A DNA stretch of 64,000 nt from Herbaspirillum sp. (GTDB taxonomy: Bacteria; Pseudomonadota; Gammaproteobacteria; Burkholderiales; Burkholderiaceae_D). Positions within the stretch are counted from its first letter, which is position 1; each line of letters opens with the position of its first letter. The notes below the pieces were generated by a model. The model saw only the letters and a list, made by a program, of their open reading frames with translations. It made no database searches and was not told the origin of the DNA. Both the position numbers and the translations under genes were made by a program. The stretch lies in the NCBI RefSeq assembly GCF_017744395.1, contig NZ_JAGIBI010000003.1:434001-498000 (forward strand), written 5' to 3'. Positions 39,352 to 48,428 of this stretch are shown piece by piece.

Positions 39352-39987
39352 TCAGGGCTGTAGGCGTTGCCGTTGCCATTCCCCGCCGCTGGTGCGGGTA
39401 TAGAGCACGCGATCGTGCATGCGCGATGGCCGGCCTTGCCAGAATTCGATGCGATCAGGGATGACCCGGTAGCCGCCCCAATGGTCAGGGCGGACCGGGT
39501 GGTCGCCGTGTTGCCGTTTCGTCGTTTCGTATTGCCGTTCCAGCGTGTCGCGATCCGCAACTACCTGGCTTTGCCGGGAAGCGATCGCTCCCAACTGGCT
39601 GGCCAATGGGCGGCTGGCGAAATACGCGTCGCTTTCTTCTTTGCTGACGCGTTCCAGCTTGCCTTCGATGCGAACCTGGCGCTCAAGTTCGACCCAGTGG
39701 AACAGCAAGGCGACGTACGGGTTGGCGGCGGCTTCCTTTCCCTTGCGGCTGTCGTAGTTGGTAAACCAGGTAAAGCCATGCTGATCAAATTGCTTGATCA
39801 ATACGATGCGCGAAGATGGTCTTCCATCAGGTCCGACCGTGGCAACGCTCATCGCGTTGGGTTCGGGGATCTGTGCTTTGGTCGCTTCATCGAACCAGAT
39901 TGCAAATTGGTCAACCGGATCGGCGGCGACTTCGAGTTCGGACAAACTGGCGCGGCTGTAGTCTTTACGTAGGTCTGCTATCGACAT
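39352..39987 (-). CDS. pdxH: Pyridoxamine 5'-phosphate oxidase
   Basis: 211 residues, usual length. FMN-dependent last step of pyridoxal phosphate synthesis or salvage. Motifs: [59 protein letters not shown]-type [14 protein letters not shown] and C-terminal [19 protein letters not shown]. Possible operon with cfa downstream. PdxA for the same vitamin is also in this window, far away. Confidence 0.98.
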   Translation of the reverse strand: MSIADLRKDYSRASLSELEVAADPVDQFAIWFDEATKAQIPEPNAMSVATVGPDGRPSSRIVLIKQFDQHGFTWFTNYDSRKGKEAAANPYVALLFHWVELERQVRIEGKLERVSKEESDAYFASRPLASQLGAIASRQSQVVADRDTLERQYETTKRQHGDHPVRPDHWGGYRVIPDRIEFWQGRPSRMHDRVLYTRTSGGEWQRQRLQP

Positions 39988-40133
39988 GCTACTTGGTCCT
40001 TTTGGAACAGCGCTAGATTAGCGCGTTTTAAAAAGTTCTGCAGAGCAGCAGAACGGCGAATGCGAGCCATTGTGCGGCATCCCGGTGCTTGACTCAATGA
40101 TCTATTGCAAGAATTCCCTACGAGCAGGCGGCA

Positions 40134-40164
40134 TAAAAAAGCCGATGCGCAGGGCATCGGCTTT
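40134..40164 (-). terminator. Terminator of the YceI operon
   Basis: On the minus strand AAAGCCGATGC / GCATCGGCTTT with CCTGC loop, followed by TTTATG. Perfect 11-bp stem. Confidence 0.9.
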
Positions 40165-40182
40165 CGTTCTTTGCGAAGCTGA

Positions 40183-40758
40183 TCAGTTGGTCTTGATCGC
40201 TTCGACCTGGATAGCCAGCTTGGTTTCCATCGAGAAGCCATATTTTGCACCGTAGTCGACGCCGAAGTCGGCGCGGTTGAAGCTGGCCGAGGCATCGGCG
40301 CCGCAGACTTCGCGCTTGAGCATCGGATGCTGGATGCAGTTGAACTTGTTGATGGTCAGGGCCACCGGCTTGGTCACGCCGTGCAGGGTCAGCGTGCCTT
40401 CGACGGAAACCGGCTTGTCGCCTTCGAACTTGATGGCGGTGCCCTTGTAGACGGCGGTCGGGTACTTGGCCACATCGAACATCTCGGCGCTCTTGGCGTG
40501 GTCGCTCATCTTGGCGTGGCCGAAGTCGATCGACGAGGTATCGATGGTGATTTCCATGGTGCCGGTCTTGGCGGCGCGATCCAGGGTGACGGTGCCGCTG
40601 GTCTTGGTGAATTTGCCGCGCCAGACCGAGATGCCCATGTGGTCGGCTTCGAAGCTCGGATAGGTGTGGTTCGGGTCGATGGTGTAGCTGTCGGCGGCAA
40701 AGGCGGAGCCGACGGTGCCGGCGGCGATCAGGGCGAGGAGGGCGTGGTTCAGTTTCAT
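40183..40758 (-). CDS. YceI-family periplasmic protein
   Basis: 191 residues. Signal peptide at about 1-21 (ending GSAFAA), then the lipocalin-like YceI fold: [39 protein letters not shown] and [18 protein letters not shown]. YceI proteins bind isoprenoids or related lipids in the periplasm. Two cysteines (in NKFNCIQH and REVCGAD) might pair. Last gene of the operon cytochrome b561 - YceI - YceI; the two YceI copies are only distantly alike. Confidence 0.93.
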   Translation of the reverse strand: MKLNHALLALIAAGTVGSAFAADSYTIDPNHTYPSFEADHMGISVWRGKFTKTSGTVTLDRAAKTGTMEITIDTSSIDFGHAKMSDHAKSAEMFDVAKYPTAVYKGTAIKFEGDKPVSVEGTLTLHGVTKPVALTINKFNCIQHPMLKREVCGADASASFNRADFGVDYGAKYGFSMETKLAIQVEAIKTN

Positions 40759-40887
40759 GCGTACTTCCTTAACAGGGTTGGCGCTTGCGCGCGGTGTGAG
40801 GTGGGTTGATGCGTGGATGGCGATGTTTTGTTATGCGTCCTCGCCTGCGGCATACGGTATATGGCAATGCGCCGCAGGCAAGCCGGA

Positions 40888-41466
40888 TTACTGCGTGGCA
40901 ACGATATGGAACTTGATGTTCACTTCATCGGCCACCATGCCGGTGTCTTTCCATTCGCCTTCGCCGATGTTGTAGGTCAGGCGCTTGATCGGCAGCGTGC
41001 CGTCGAAGACCTGGGCGTTGCCTTCCTTCTTCACCGCCAGCGGGAAGCTGACATCGGTGCTCTTGCCCTTGATGGTCAGCTTGCCGGCGACATCGAACTT
41101 GGTGCCGGCAGGGGCGCCGGCGCTGGGCTTGATCGAGCTGGCGACGAAGGTGGCCTTGGGGAATTGGGCCGCGTTGAACCATTCCTTCTTCTGCACTTCC
41201 TTGTTGTATTCGGCCTCGCCCAGGTCGAAGCTGGCGATGTCGATGTCGATGCTGGCTTTGCCGGCGGCGGGTTTGGCCGGATCGAAATCGATGGCGGCGG
41301 TGAATTTCTTGAACTTGGCGTCGACCGGCACATTCAGTTGCTTGAAGGTGGCGCCGACCGTGCTTTTTGCCGCATCGATCTTGAGCGGCGCAGCCTGGGC
41401 GGCAGTAGCCAGGGCGATCGCGCCGATGGCGGCCAGGGACGGGGAGAGGAAGCTTCGCAGTGTCAT
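40888..41466 (-). CDS. YceI-family periplasmic protein
   Basis: 192 residues from the ATG at 41466. Signal peptide about 1-25 (ending TAAQAA). YceI pattern: IDAAKSTVGATFKQLNVPVD, KFKKFTAAIDFDPAKPAAGK, NAAQFPKATFVASSIKPS and GTLPIKRLTYNIGEGEWKDT. It is cysteine-free, unlike the neighbouring YceI copy. Middle gene of the b561-YceI-YceI unit, the arrangement recalling yceJ-yceI of E. coli. Likely periplasmic carrier of an isoprenoid such as ubiquinone. Confidence 0.93.
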   Translation of the reverse strand: MTLRSFLSPSLAAIGAIALATAAQAAPLKIDAAKSTVGATFKQLNVPVDAKFKKFTAAIDFDPAKPAAGKASIDIDIASFDLGEAEYNKEVQKKEWFNAAQFPKATFVASSIKPSAGAPAGTKFDVAGKLTIKGKSTDVSFPLAVKKEGNAQVFDGTLPIKRLTYNIGEGEWKDTGMVADEVNIKFHIVATQ

Positions 41467-41544
41467 GGGTGGTTCCGATAAAAACAAGCTAAACGAATAG
41501 CGGGCCGATGGGATTCCGGTGCGGTAATGGCTGAGGCCGGCTGC

Positions 41545-42069
41545 TTACGGCAGCATGCGCCGGAACAGATTGTCGCGGTCGATGAACTGGTGCTTCAGCG
41601 CCGCCAGCACATGCAGGCAGAAAGCGGCCAGCATGGCCATGTTCAGCACATAGTGGACTTCCTTGAGCAAAGGCTTGAGCTCAGGATTGGGCGCCATCAG
41701 CACCGGCAGCGGCACGATGCCCAGGTAGACCACCGGCACGCCGGCCGCCAGGCTGTAGAAATAGCCGGAAACCGGGACTGCGAACATCAGTACATACAGG
41801 CCCGCATGCATCCAGTGCGCCATGGTCTGCTGCCATTGCGGCATGTGCGCCGGGTAGGCGGGGGGCTTGCTGGCCAGGCGCCACAGCAGCCGCAGGCAGG
41901 CCAGCGCCAGTACCGTGACGCCGAGCCATTTGTGCCAGGAAAAATACTTGAGCTTGGTCGGGGTCAGGCCGGGAATGTCGACCATTGTCAGCCCCAGGCC
42001 GAAGGTGGAGATGATCAGCAGGGCGATCAGCCAGTGCAGCAGCACGGCGGGTTTGGTGTAACGGTCCAT
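41545..42069 (-). CDS. Cytochrome b561 family protein
   Basis: 174 residues from the ATG at 42069. Four membrane helices with the histidines expected to hold two b-type hemes: LLHWLIALL, FSWHKWLGVT, AHWMHAGLYVLM and a C-terminal MLAAFCLHVLAALKHQFI. It is the first gene of the operon with two YceI proteins, so electron transfer between ubiquinone and a YceI-bound quinone-like ligand is plausible. The partner donor is not defined. Confidence 0.92.
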   Translation of the reverse strand: MDRYTKPAVLLHWLIALLIISTFGLGLTMVDIPGLTPTKLKYFSWHKWLGVTVLALACLRLLWRLASKPPAYPAHMPQWQQTMAHWMHAGLYVLMFAVPVSGYFYSLAAGVPVVYLGIVPLPVLMAPNPELKPLLKEVHYVLNMAMLAAFCLHVLAALKHQFIDRDNLFRRMLP

Positions 42070-42335
42070 GGCGTGTGAATTTTGTTGTTGCGATTGGAGC
42101 AATGTGGCTGGAAATGGTTTCGTCGCGGGAAATATCCCGGATATCCAGGCAAGGATCGCACGATGGCGGCTTGCAGGGCGGGATGCGCCAAGCGCGTTGC
42201 ATCATGCCACTATTTGGGCCGATTGTGAGTATAAAGAGGTTCGCAGCCGTCTGCTACTGGACTAAACCGAATTTCACTCGTCCAGTTTTGCGAGTAATTG
42301 AGCGGGGAGAGCAGGCCGTGGCGGCATGGGGGAAA

Positions 42336-42363
42336 CAAAAATGGCGTGCGGGACGCACGCCAT
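42336..42363 (-). terminator. Terminator of purB
   Basis: On the minus strand ATGGCGTGCG / CGCACGCCAT perfect 10-bp stem with a 3-nt TCC loop, followed by TTTTTGTTT. Confidence 0.9.
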
Positions 42364-42373
42364 GAAGGGAGCT

Positions 42374-42401
42374 GGATTGCCCGTCCGATGACGGGCAATC
42401 C
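42374..42401 (-). other. Second hairpin downstream of purB
   Basis: Perfect 12-bp arms GGATTGCCCGTC / GACGGGCAATCC round a four-base CGAT loop, just after the purB stop and before the terminator. No T tract follows. It may stabilise the purB mRNA end. Confidence 0.5.
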
Positions 42402-42411
42402 GGAAGTAGGC

Positions 42412-43839
<1,428 letters not shown>

Positions 43840-43960
43840 TCAACCCCGGAATCGCCCGAAGGCGGGATTTTACCATCCGCCGGCCATCCGGCCCCAGTTT
43901 TGCCGCGCTGTTGCTTTCCGGCAGGCGAGCCTTGCGCCTGAATTTACGCCGGGGGCCGGA

Positions 43961-43969
43961 TGCTATAAT
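43961..43969 (+). promoter_or_regulatory. Extended -10 promoter of the GST gene
   Basis: TGCTATAAT, perfect TATAAT with TG extension, 27 bp before the ATG at 43996. The -35 region is poor, as is common for extended -10 promoters. Confidence 0.55.
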
Positions 43970-43995
43970 CGCTGCGGATAATTACGCTAAAAACT

Positions 43996-44610
43996 ATGCT
44001 GAAACTCATTGGTTCTTACGGCAGTCCATTCGTGCGCAAGGTGCGCGTTGTGATGGCCGAGAAAAAAATCGATTACGAATTCATCCTCGAAGACGTCTGG
44101 AGCGCATCGACCACCATTCAGCAAAGCAATCCGCTGGGCAAGGTACCTTGCCTGTTGATGGATGACGGCGGCGCCATGTTCGATTCGCGCGTGATCGTCG
44201 AATACCTCGATACCTTGACTCCGGTCGGCAAGCTGTTGCCGCCCAATGGCCGCGAGCGCGCCGAGATCAAGTGCTGGGAAGCGCTGGCCGACGGCATGCT
44301 GGACGCCGCGGTGCTGGTGCGCCTGGAGAAGACCCAGCGCCCCGCCAAGCAGCAGAGCCCGGAATGGATCAAACGCCAGTGGGGCAAGGTGGAGGCATCC
44401 CTGAAAGCGATGGCCGAAGGCCTCGGCGAAAAGCCGTTTTGCGTCGGCAACCACTACAGCCTGGCGGATGTCGCCGTCGGCTGTGCCCTGGGTTGGCTGA
44501 CTTTCCGTTTTCCCGAACTGGCGTGGCGCGAGGATTATCCGGAACTGGTTCGCCTGTTCGACAAGCTGTCCGAACGGCAATCGTTCAAGGAAACGGTGCC
44601 GCACGTTTGA
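43996..44610 (+). CDS. Glutathione S-transferase family protein
   Basis: 204 residues. Thioredoxin-like N-terminal domain (1-80) with MLKLIGSYGSPFVRKVRVVM, where Ser in YGSPF is the likely glutathione-activating residue, NPLGKVPCLLMDDG and DSRVIVEYLDTL; the all-helical C-terminal domain follows with KPFCVGNHYSLADVAVGCAL. Cytoplasmic. Of the beta/yfcF-like styles; the substrate is not known. Starts after an extended -10 promoter and ends in a shared terminator. Confidence 0.95.
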   Translation: MLKLIGSYGSPFVRKVRVVMAEKKIDYEFILEDVWSASTTIQQSNPLGKVPCLLMDDGGAMFDSRVIVEYLDTLTPVGKLLPPNGRERAEIKCWEALADGMLDAAVLVRLEKTQRPAKQQSPEWIKRQWGKVEASLKAMAEGLGEKPFCVGNHYSLADVAVGCALGWLTFRFPELAWREDYPELVRLFDKLSERQSFKETVPHV

Positions 44611-44641
44611 TGCGGTCAGTGCCTGCCGTAGCCGGCGTACA

Positions 44642-44678
44642 TAAAAAAACGCGCTTCCAGGAAGCGCGTTTTTTTTTC
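44642..44678. terminator. Bidirectional terminator, GST gene and bfr
   Basis: AACGCGCTTCC / GGAAGCGCGTT stem with almost no loop beyond the central A, seven A residues before and nine T residues after. Confidence 0.93.
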
Positions 44679-44698
44679 GCCGGGCGTTGCGGCAAGGC

Positions 44699-45178
44699 TT
44701 ATTCGCCGGCCGGGGACATCTGGCTTTGCAGGTAATTCTGGATGCCGACCTTCTCGATCAGGTCCAGTTGGGTTTCCAGCCAGTCGATGTGCTCTTCGGT
44801 ATCGTCCAGGATCATCTGGAACAGTTCGCGCGACACATAGTCGTTATGCTGTTCGCAGGCGGCGATGCCTTCCTTGACGGTCTTCTGCGCGGCCTTCTCC
44901 AGCTTCAGGTCGCACTCGATCATTTCCTTGGTGTTTTCACCGATCATCAGCTTGTGCAGCGCCTGCAGGTTGGGCAGGCCGTCCAGCATCAGGATGCGGT
45001 CGATCAGCTTGTCGGCGTGCTTCATCTCGCCGATCGATTCGGCGTATTCCTTTGCGCCGATCTTCTCCAGGCCCCAATGCTTGTACATGCGGGCATGCAG
45101 GAAATATTGGTTGATTGCGGTGAGCTCGTTCGTCAGTTGCGCGTTGAGCAACTTGATGACTGCGGGATCGCCTTTCAT
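44699..45178 (-). CDS. bfr: Bacterioferritin
   Basis: 159 residues from the ATG at 45178 (AGAGG upstream). Iron-storage 24-mer with ferroxidase ligands E18, E51, H54 and later E/H residues (LDDTEEHIDWLETQ); heme ligand M52 is present, so it is the heme-binding type. N-terminal MKGDPAVIKLLNAQLTNELT matches the family. A Fur-like palindrome lies at 45307-45325 upstream. It neighbours the TonB-ExbBD-Bfd iron operon, and Bfd is the partner that mobilises its iron. Confidence 0.98.
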   Translation of the reverse strand: MKGDPAVIKLLNAQLTNELTAINQYFLHARMYKHWGLEKIGAKEYAESIGEMKHADKLIDRILMLDGLPNLQALHKLMIGENTKEMIECDLKLEKAAQKTVKEGIAACEQHNDYVSRELFQMILDDTEEHIDWLETQLDLIEKVGIQNYLQSQMSPAGE

Positions 45179-45306
45179 AGAAACCTCTGAATTCGTTGGG
45201 GGGGAGGGAGAAACCGCGCACGGAACATTGACAAACGGACAGCAGGCGTGCGGCGGCAAGAACGGACGCATCATATCGCAGGCTTTTTGTTTCTTCACCA
45301 TTAATT

Positions 45307-45325
45307 AGCGCGAATCATTCTTGTC
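45307..45325 (-). promoter_or_regulatory. Fur-like box upstream of bfr
   Basis: 19-bp element centred on the perfect GAATGATTC core (45312-45320). Outer positions fit less well than those of the hemP box. It lies about 130 bp upstream of the bfr start. The core is typical of Fur sites; binding is not shown. Confidence 0.45.
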
Positions 45326-45373
45326 ATAGTTCCGCGCTGCTTTGCATAGCGAAGCCGGCGACTACCCGGTACG

Positions 45374-45411
45374 GAAAACAAAGGCCTCCATCGCATGGCG
45401 AGGGAGGCCTT
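45374..45411 (-). terminator. Terminator of the hemP-exbD operon
   Basis: On the minus strand AAGGCCTCC / GGAGGCCTT with an inner TCGC-CAT-GCGA stem, followed by TGTTTTCC. It lies 50 bp after the exbD stop. Confidence 0.85.
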
Positions 45412-45461
45412 CGTCTTCGTTCGCAGCAGGATGGCCGGACCGCGGCCATCGCATGTACAGC

Positions 45462-45878
45462 TTACTTCTTTACCGGATCCGTCACGAAACCGATCTTGGT
45501 CAAGCCGCCGGATTGCGCGGCCGACATGACCTGGGCCACTTTCTCATACTGCGTGGTGCGTTCGGCGCGCAGGTGCAGCTCGGGTTGCGGTTGCTTCTGC
45601 GCGGCGGCGGCGATGCGCATGCCGAGCTGGTTGCTGTCGATCTTCTCTTCGTTCCAGAACACCTGGCCGGCGGCATCGATGGAGAGGTTGATGCTTTCCG
45701 GCTTGACCTGGTCAGGCTGGCTGCTGGCCTTGGGCAGATCGATCTTGACCGCATGGTTCATCACCGGGATGGTGATGATGAAGATGATCAGCAGCACCAG
45801 CATCACGTCGACCAGCGGCGTGGTGTTGATCTCCGGATTGAAATCGTCGTCCGAATCGGACAGGGAGCCCATCGCCAT
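45462..45878 (-). CDS. exbD: Biopolymer transport protein ExbD
   Basis: 138 residues. N-terminal cytoplasmic tail with several Asp residues, one membrane helix (about 20-42) in PLVDVMLVLLIIFIITIP where the Asp is the proton-path residue, then the periplasmic domain. Works with ExbB to energise TonB using the proton gradient. Starts right at the exbB stop (1-bp overlap). Last gene of the operon. Confidence 0.97.
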   Translation of the reverse strand: MAMGSLSDSDDDFNPEINTTPLVDVMLVLLIIFIITIPVMNHAVKIDLPKASSQPDQVKPESINLSIDAAGQVFWNEEKIDSNQLGMRIAAAAQKQPQPELHLRAERTTQYEKVAQVMSAAQSGGLTKIGFVTDPVKK

Positions 45879-46609
45879 TACGCGCCTCCGACAGCGGACA
45901 GCTTGGCCTTGCCGCCGTTCTTTTCAGACTCTTCCGAGGCGGTGCGCGCACCGGTCACGAACAGCGCGTGCAGATCGAAGCCGAACTTGTTGAGTTTGGC
46001 GATGATGGTCTTGTTGCCGCGCACCAGGGCGTTGTAGCCGAAGGTGGCGGGAATCGCCACGGCCAGGCCCAGCGCGGTCATGATCAGCGCTTCGCCCACG
46101 GGCCCCGCGACCTTGTCGATGCTGGCCTGGCCGGTGGTGCCGATGGACACCAGCGCATGGTAGATGCCCCAGACGGTGCCGAACAGGCCGACGAACGGCG
46201 CGGTCGAGCCGACCGAGGCCAGCACGGCCATGCCGGTCTGCAGCTTGCCGGAGGCTTCGTCGATGGCCTGGCGCAGCGACAGGGTGACCCAGTCGCTGAC
46301 CGACAACTGGTCGTGCAGGTGGCCCTTGTGGGCGGTGTGGTGGCTCATCGCGGTGACGCCGGCTTTGGCGACATCGGCGAACGGGTTGTCGGTGCCCAGC
46401 GTGGCCACGCCTTCCGGCAGGCTGGTGGTATCCCAGAACTGGTGGCCGGCGGCATCCGATGCCTTGGACAGGCGCAGCAGTTGGATGGCCTTGGTGACGA
46501 TCACATACCAGGATGCGACCGACATGGCCAGCAGCAGGACCGCGACGCCCTTGGTGACGAAATCCCCTTGCGCCCAAAGGCTTTCCAATCCGTACGGACT
46601 AACTTCCAT
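45878..46609 (-). CDS. exbB: Biopolymer transport protein ExbB
   Basis: 243 residues, MotA/TolQ/ExbB family. Three membrane helices (about 18-38, 135-157 and 175-195) with a large cytoplasmic loop between the first and second. Family motif VGSTAPFVGLFGTVWGIYHA and GPVGEALIMTALGLAVAIPA. Proton channel with ExbD that drives TonB. The N-terminal EVSPYGLESLWAQGDFVTKG is typical. It lies 37 bp after tonB. Confidence 0.97.
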   Translation of the reverse strand: MEVSPYGLESLWAQGDFVTKGVAVLLLAMSVASWYVIVTKAIQLLRLSKASDAAGHQFWDTTSLPEGVATLGTDNPFADVAKAGVTAMSHHTAHKGHLHDQLSVSDWVTLSLRQAIDEASGKLQTGMAVLASVGSTAPFVGLFGTVWGIYHALVSIGTTGQASIDKVAGPVGEALIMTALGLAVAIPATFGYNALVRGNKTIIAKLNKFGFDLHALFVTGARTASEESEKNGGKAKLSAVGGA

Positions 46610-46646
46610 GATGACTTCCTTTGATACTGTTGATGAGTTTATGGAT

Positions 46647-47348
46647 TTATGAGTTCAGCTTGAAGGCGATGCTGCCGGTGGTGGCGACGACGATGGCGCG
46701 GCCATCTTCGATATACGGCTTGTACACGGCGCGCATGACGGCGCGGCGCGCTTCATCGTCCAGGCGCGGATAGCCGGAGGACTTGATGATTTCCACCTTT
46801 TCGGCGCGGCCGCTGGTGTTGACTGTCACCTTGAACTGCACCACGCCTTCTTCGCCCATGCGCTTGGAAGTGGCGGGGTAGTTCACGCGCGGCGGCTCGA
46901 TATATTCGATGCCGGAAGTGATCTGCTTGGGCAGCACCGGGCCGGGAGGCGCGGCCGGCGCCGGCGCGGGCGCGGCGGCGACCGGCGGCGCAGGTTCTGC
47001 CGGCTGCGGCGGTTGCGGCGGCGCCGTGATGGCGGTGGGCGCCGGCGCTTGCGTCACCGGGATCGGCGGCGGGGCGATGTTCTTCTTGACGGTCTGGACG
47101 ACTTTGGGCGGTGCCGGCTCGGCTTTGGGCGGCGCCGGTTCAGGGGCTTTTTGCGGAACGATGAAAGTGGCGATCACTTCTTTCGGGACGGCACTGGTCA
47201 CTTGGTGCACCAGGCCGCTTTGCAAGGCCCAGAAAAAGGCGATGTGCAGAAGGACGATCAGCCCGAGCGGGCCGATTTTTCTTGCCTGGCGCATCCATGC
47301 GCTGGGGGTACTGCTGCTCATAATAACCGGTGGAGAAATTGCATTCAT
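46647..47348 (-). CDS. tonB: Energy transducer TonB
   Basis: 233 residues from the ATG at 47348; another ATG at 47321 is equally possible as neither has a clear ribosome site. One N-terminal membrane helix (GPLGLIVLLHIAFFWALQSG), a long Pro/Ala/Lys linker (about 60-145) that spans the periplasm, and the TonB C-terminal domain (about 155-233) with [20 protein letters not shown] and VEIIKSSGYPRLDDEA. Transduces energy from ExbBD to outer-membrane iron and heme receptors. It lies 7 bp after the bfd stop. Confidence 0.94.
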   Translation of the reverse strand: MNAISPPVIMSSSTPSAWMRQARKIGPLGLIVLLHIAFFWALQSGLVHQVTSAVPKEVIATFIVPQKAPEPAPPKAEPAPPKVVQTVKKNIAPPPIPVTQAPAPTAITAPPQPPQPAEPAPPVAAAPAPAPAAPPGPVLPKQITSGIEYIEPPRVNYPATSKRMGEEGVVQFKVTVNTSGRAEKVEIIKSSGYPRLDDEARRAVMRAVYKPYIEDGRAIVVATTGSIAFKLNS

Positions 47349-47355
47349 GAGTGAC

Positions 47356-47583
47356 TTACGCGGCAGCCATCGATGCATGGAACATGATGGGGCGCGCTTG
47401 TTGGTGCATTTGGGCGGCGTTGCTCAGGCACTCGCGCAGGACGTGCTTGGCGCAGGAATGGCATTTGCCGCAGCAGGTGCCGACGCCGAGCTGCGTGCGC
47501 AACTCGGCCATCGACGTCAGTCCTGCATCGACCGCCTGATGAATCTTGCCTTCAGAGACATTATTGCAAACACATACGATCAT
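47356..47583 (-). CDS. bfd: Bacterioferritin-associated ferredoxin
   Basis: 75 residues. [2Fe-2S] protein whose likely ligands are C4, C6, C38 and C41, the pattern of E. coli Bfd (CVC near the start and TCCGKC later). It delivers electrons to release iron from bacterioferritin. Placed in the operon between the unknown gene and tonB, while its partner bfr is a separate unit just beyond exbD. Confidence 0.96.
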   Translation of the reverse strand: MIVCVCNNVSEGKIHQAVDAGLTSMAELRTQLGVGTCCGKCHSCAKHVLRECLSNAAQMHQQARPIMFHASMAAA

Positions 47584-47613
47584 TTTACGCCTTGCCGCCT
47601 GCTTGATCAGGCC

Positions 47614-47937
47614 TTATGCGGATCGCGCTCCTGCGACGATACGCGTGAAGAAATTGAATTTTTCCGGCTGCGGCATCGTTCGTTCCACTACATTAGCCCA
47701 TTGTTCCGAGAGCTGCTGGCAAGTCGCGCGCAGCACCGGCGCCAGGTTGGGCAGATCCGCCAGGGCTTTCAGGTGGCGCTCGATGACTGACGCCAGTTTG
47801 ACGCAGCTTTGAGTTTCCTGATGGTTGTTGGCGGTGTAGTGGGACATCAAATGCAAGACGGCCGAAACCAGAAGTTCAGGCTGGGCCGGCGCGCCGTTGG
47901 GTTCCACGAAAGCGGAATTCATTTTGTCGGTAACCAT
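47614..47937 (-). CDS. Protein of unknown function in the iron operon
   Basis: 107 residues from the ATG at 47937, with GAGGAG 6 bp upstream. Helical by composition, no signal peptide or membrane segment. Central ELLVSAVLHLMSHYTANNHQ is followed by a repeat of helices (LPNLAPVLRATCQQLSEQWA) and a Phe-rich end (KFNFFTRIVAG). Two cysteines, in TQSCVKLA and RATCQQLS. No family recognised. Its position between hemP and bfd in a Fur-type operon suggests a cytoplasmic role in iron or heme handling. Confidence 0.78.
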   Translation of the reverse strand: MVTDKMNSAFVEPNGAPAQPELLVSAVLHLMSHYTANNHQETQSCVKLASVIERHLKALADLPNLAPVLRATCQQLSEQWANVVERTMPQPEKFNFFTRIVAGARSA

Positions 47938-48036
47938 CAAACTCTCCTCGCTAGGCTAGCTTTGCTGGCTGGACGTCAGAATGGCCTCAACGTCGGCTGG
48001 CTTGTTTGTCCAACTTGTACTTCGGTTGCGACGGCA

Positions 48037-48225
48037 TTACGCCGTCAGGATCAGTTTGTTCAACTGGGTCAAACGCAATTTATAAATGCGGCCGCCATGG
48101 TCGATTTCCAGTTCGCGCATCTGGCGGAACAGGTCCGTGCTCTTGATGCGGGTAATCGGCGTACCGTTGGCAGCCGTACCCGGCTTGTTGCGGCGGTCCG
48201 TGCCTTGTTCGTGCAGTTGGCTCAT
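48037..48225 (-). CDS. hemP: Hemin uptake protein HemP
   Basis: 62 residues from the ATG at 48225, which has a near-perfect Shine-Dalgarno AGGAGGTG. C-terminal half shows the HemP family core: ITRIKSTDLFRQ, ELEIDHGGRIYKLRLTQLNK and LILTA. HemP is needed for heme uptake in several alpha- and betaproteobacteria, by an uncertain mechanism. First gene of the hemP-unknown-bfd-tonB-exbB-exbD unit, preceded by a Fur-like box and promoter. Confidence 0.93.
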   Translation of the reverse strand: MSQLHEQGTDRRNKPGTAANGTPITRIKSTDLFRQMRELEIDHGGRIYKLRLTQLNKLILTA

Positions 48226-48238
48226 AACACCTCCTATT

Positions 48239-48259
48239 AAATGCGAACAATTCTTATTT
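48239..48259 (-). promoter_or_regulatory. Fur-like box of the hemP operon
   Basis: On the minus strand AAATAAGAA-TTG-TTCGCATTT, a 9-3-9 palindrome with 7 of 9 symmetric positions, of the classic Fur form. It overlaps the expected transcription start of the promoter at 48262-48290, so iron-loaded Fur would block initiation. Confidence 0.8.
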
Positions 48260-48261
48260 AG

Positions 48262-48290
48262 ATTATTTGTCATTTGCGGCCAGAATGCAA
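48262..48290 (-). promoter_or_regulatory. Promoter of the hemP operon
   Basis: On the minus strand TTGCAT (48290-48285), exactly 17 bp, then AATAAT (48267-48262). Predicted start near 48255 lies in the Fur-like box. Confidence 0.65.
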
Positions 48291-48370
48291 GTCCTTTTAT
48301 CAATGCGATTGATTATTTTTATCAGTAAAGGATTTCCTCCCGGCATTGTGCGCGGATTGTCTTGCCGAAA

Positions 48371-48406
48371 AGAAAACGCCCCGCAGCGGAAACGCTTGCG
48401 GGGCGT
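48371..48406 (-). terminator. Terminator of mnmA
   Basis: On the minus strand ACGCCCCGCAAGCG / CGCTGCGGGGCGT stem with one bulge and a TTTC loop, followed by TTTTCTTTTC. Confidence 0.9.
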
Positions 48407-48428
48407 GATTTTATTAATTGATTGGCAT

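Noticed and set aside
40183-41466. Two YceI genes considered as a recent tandem duplication
   Set aside because: The proteins differ over most of their length, including cysteine content and motifs, so the duplication, if any, is old.
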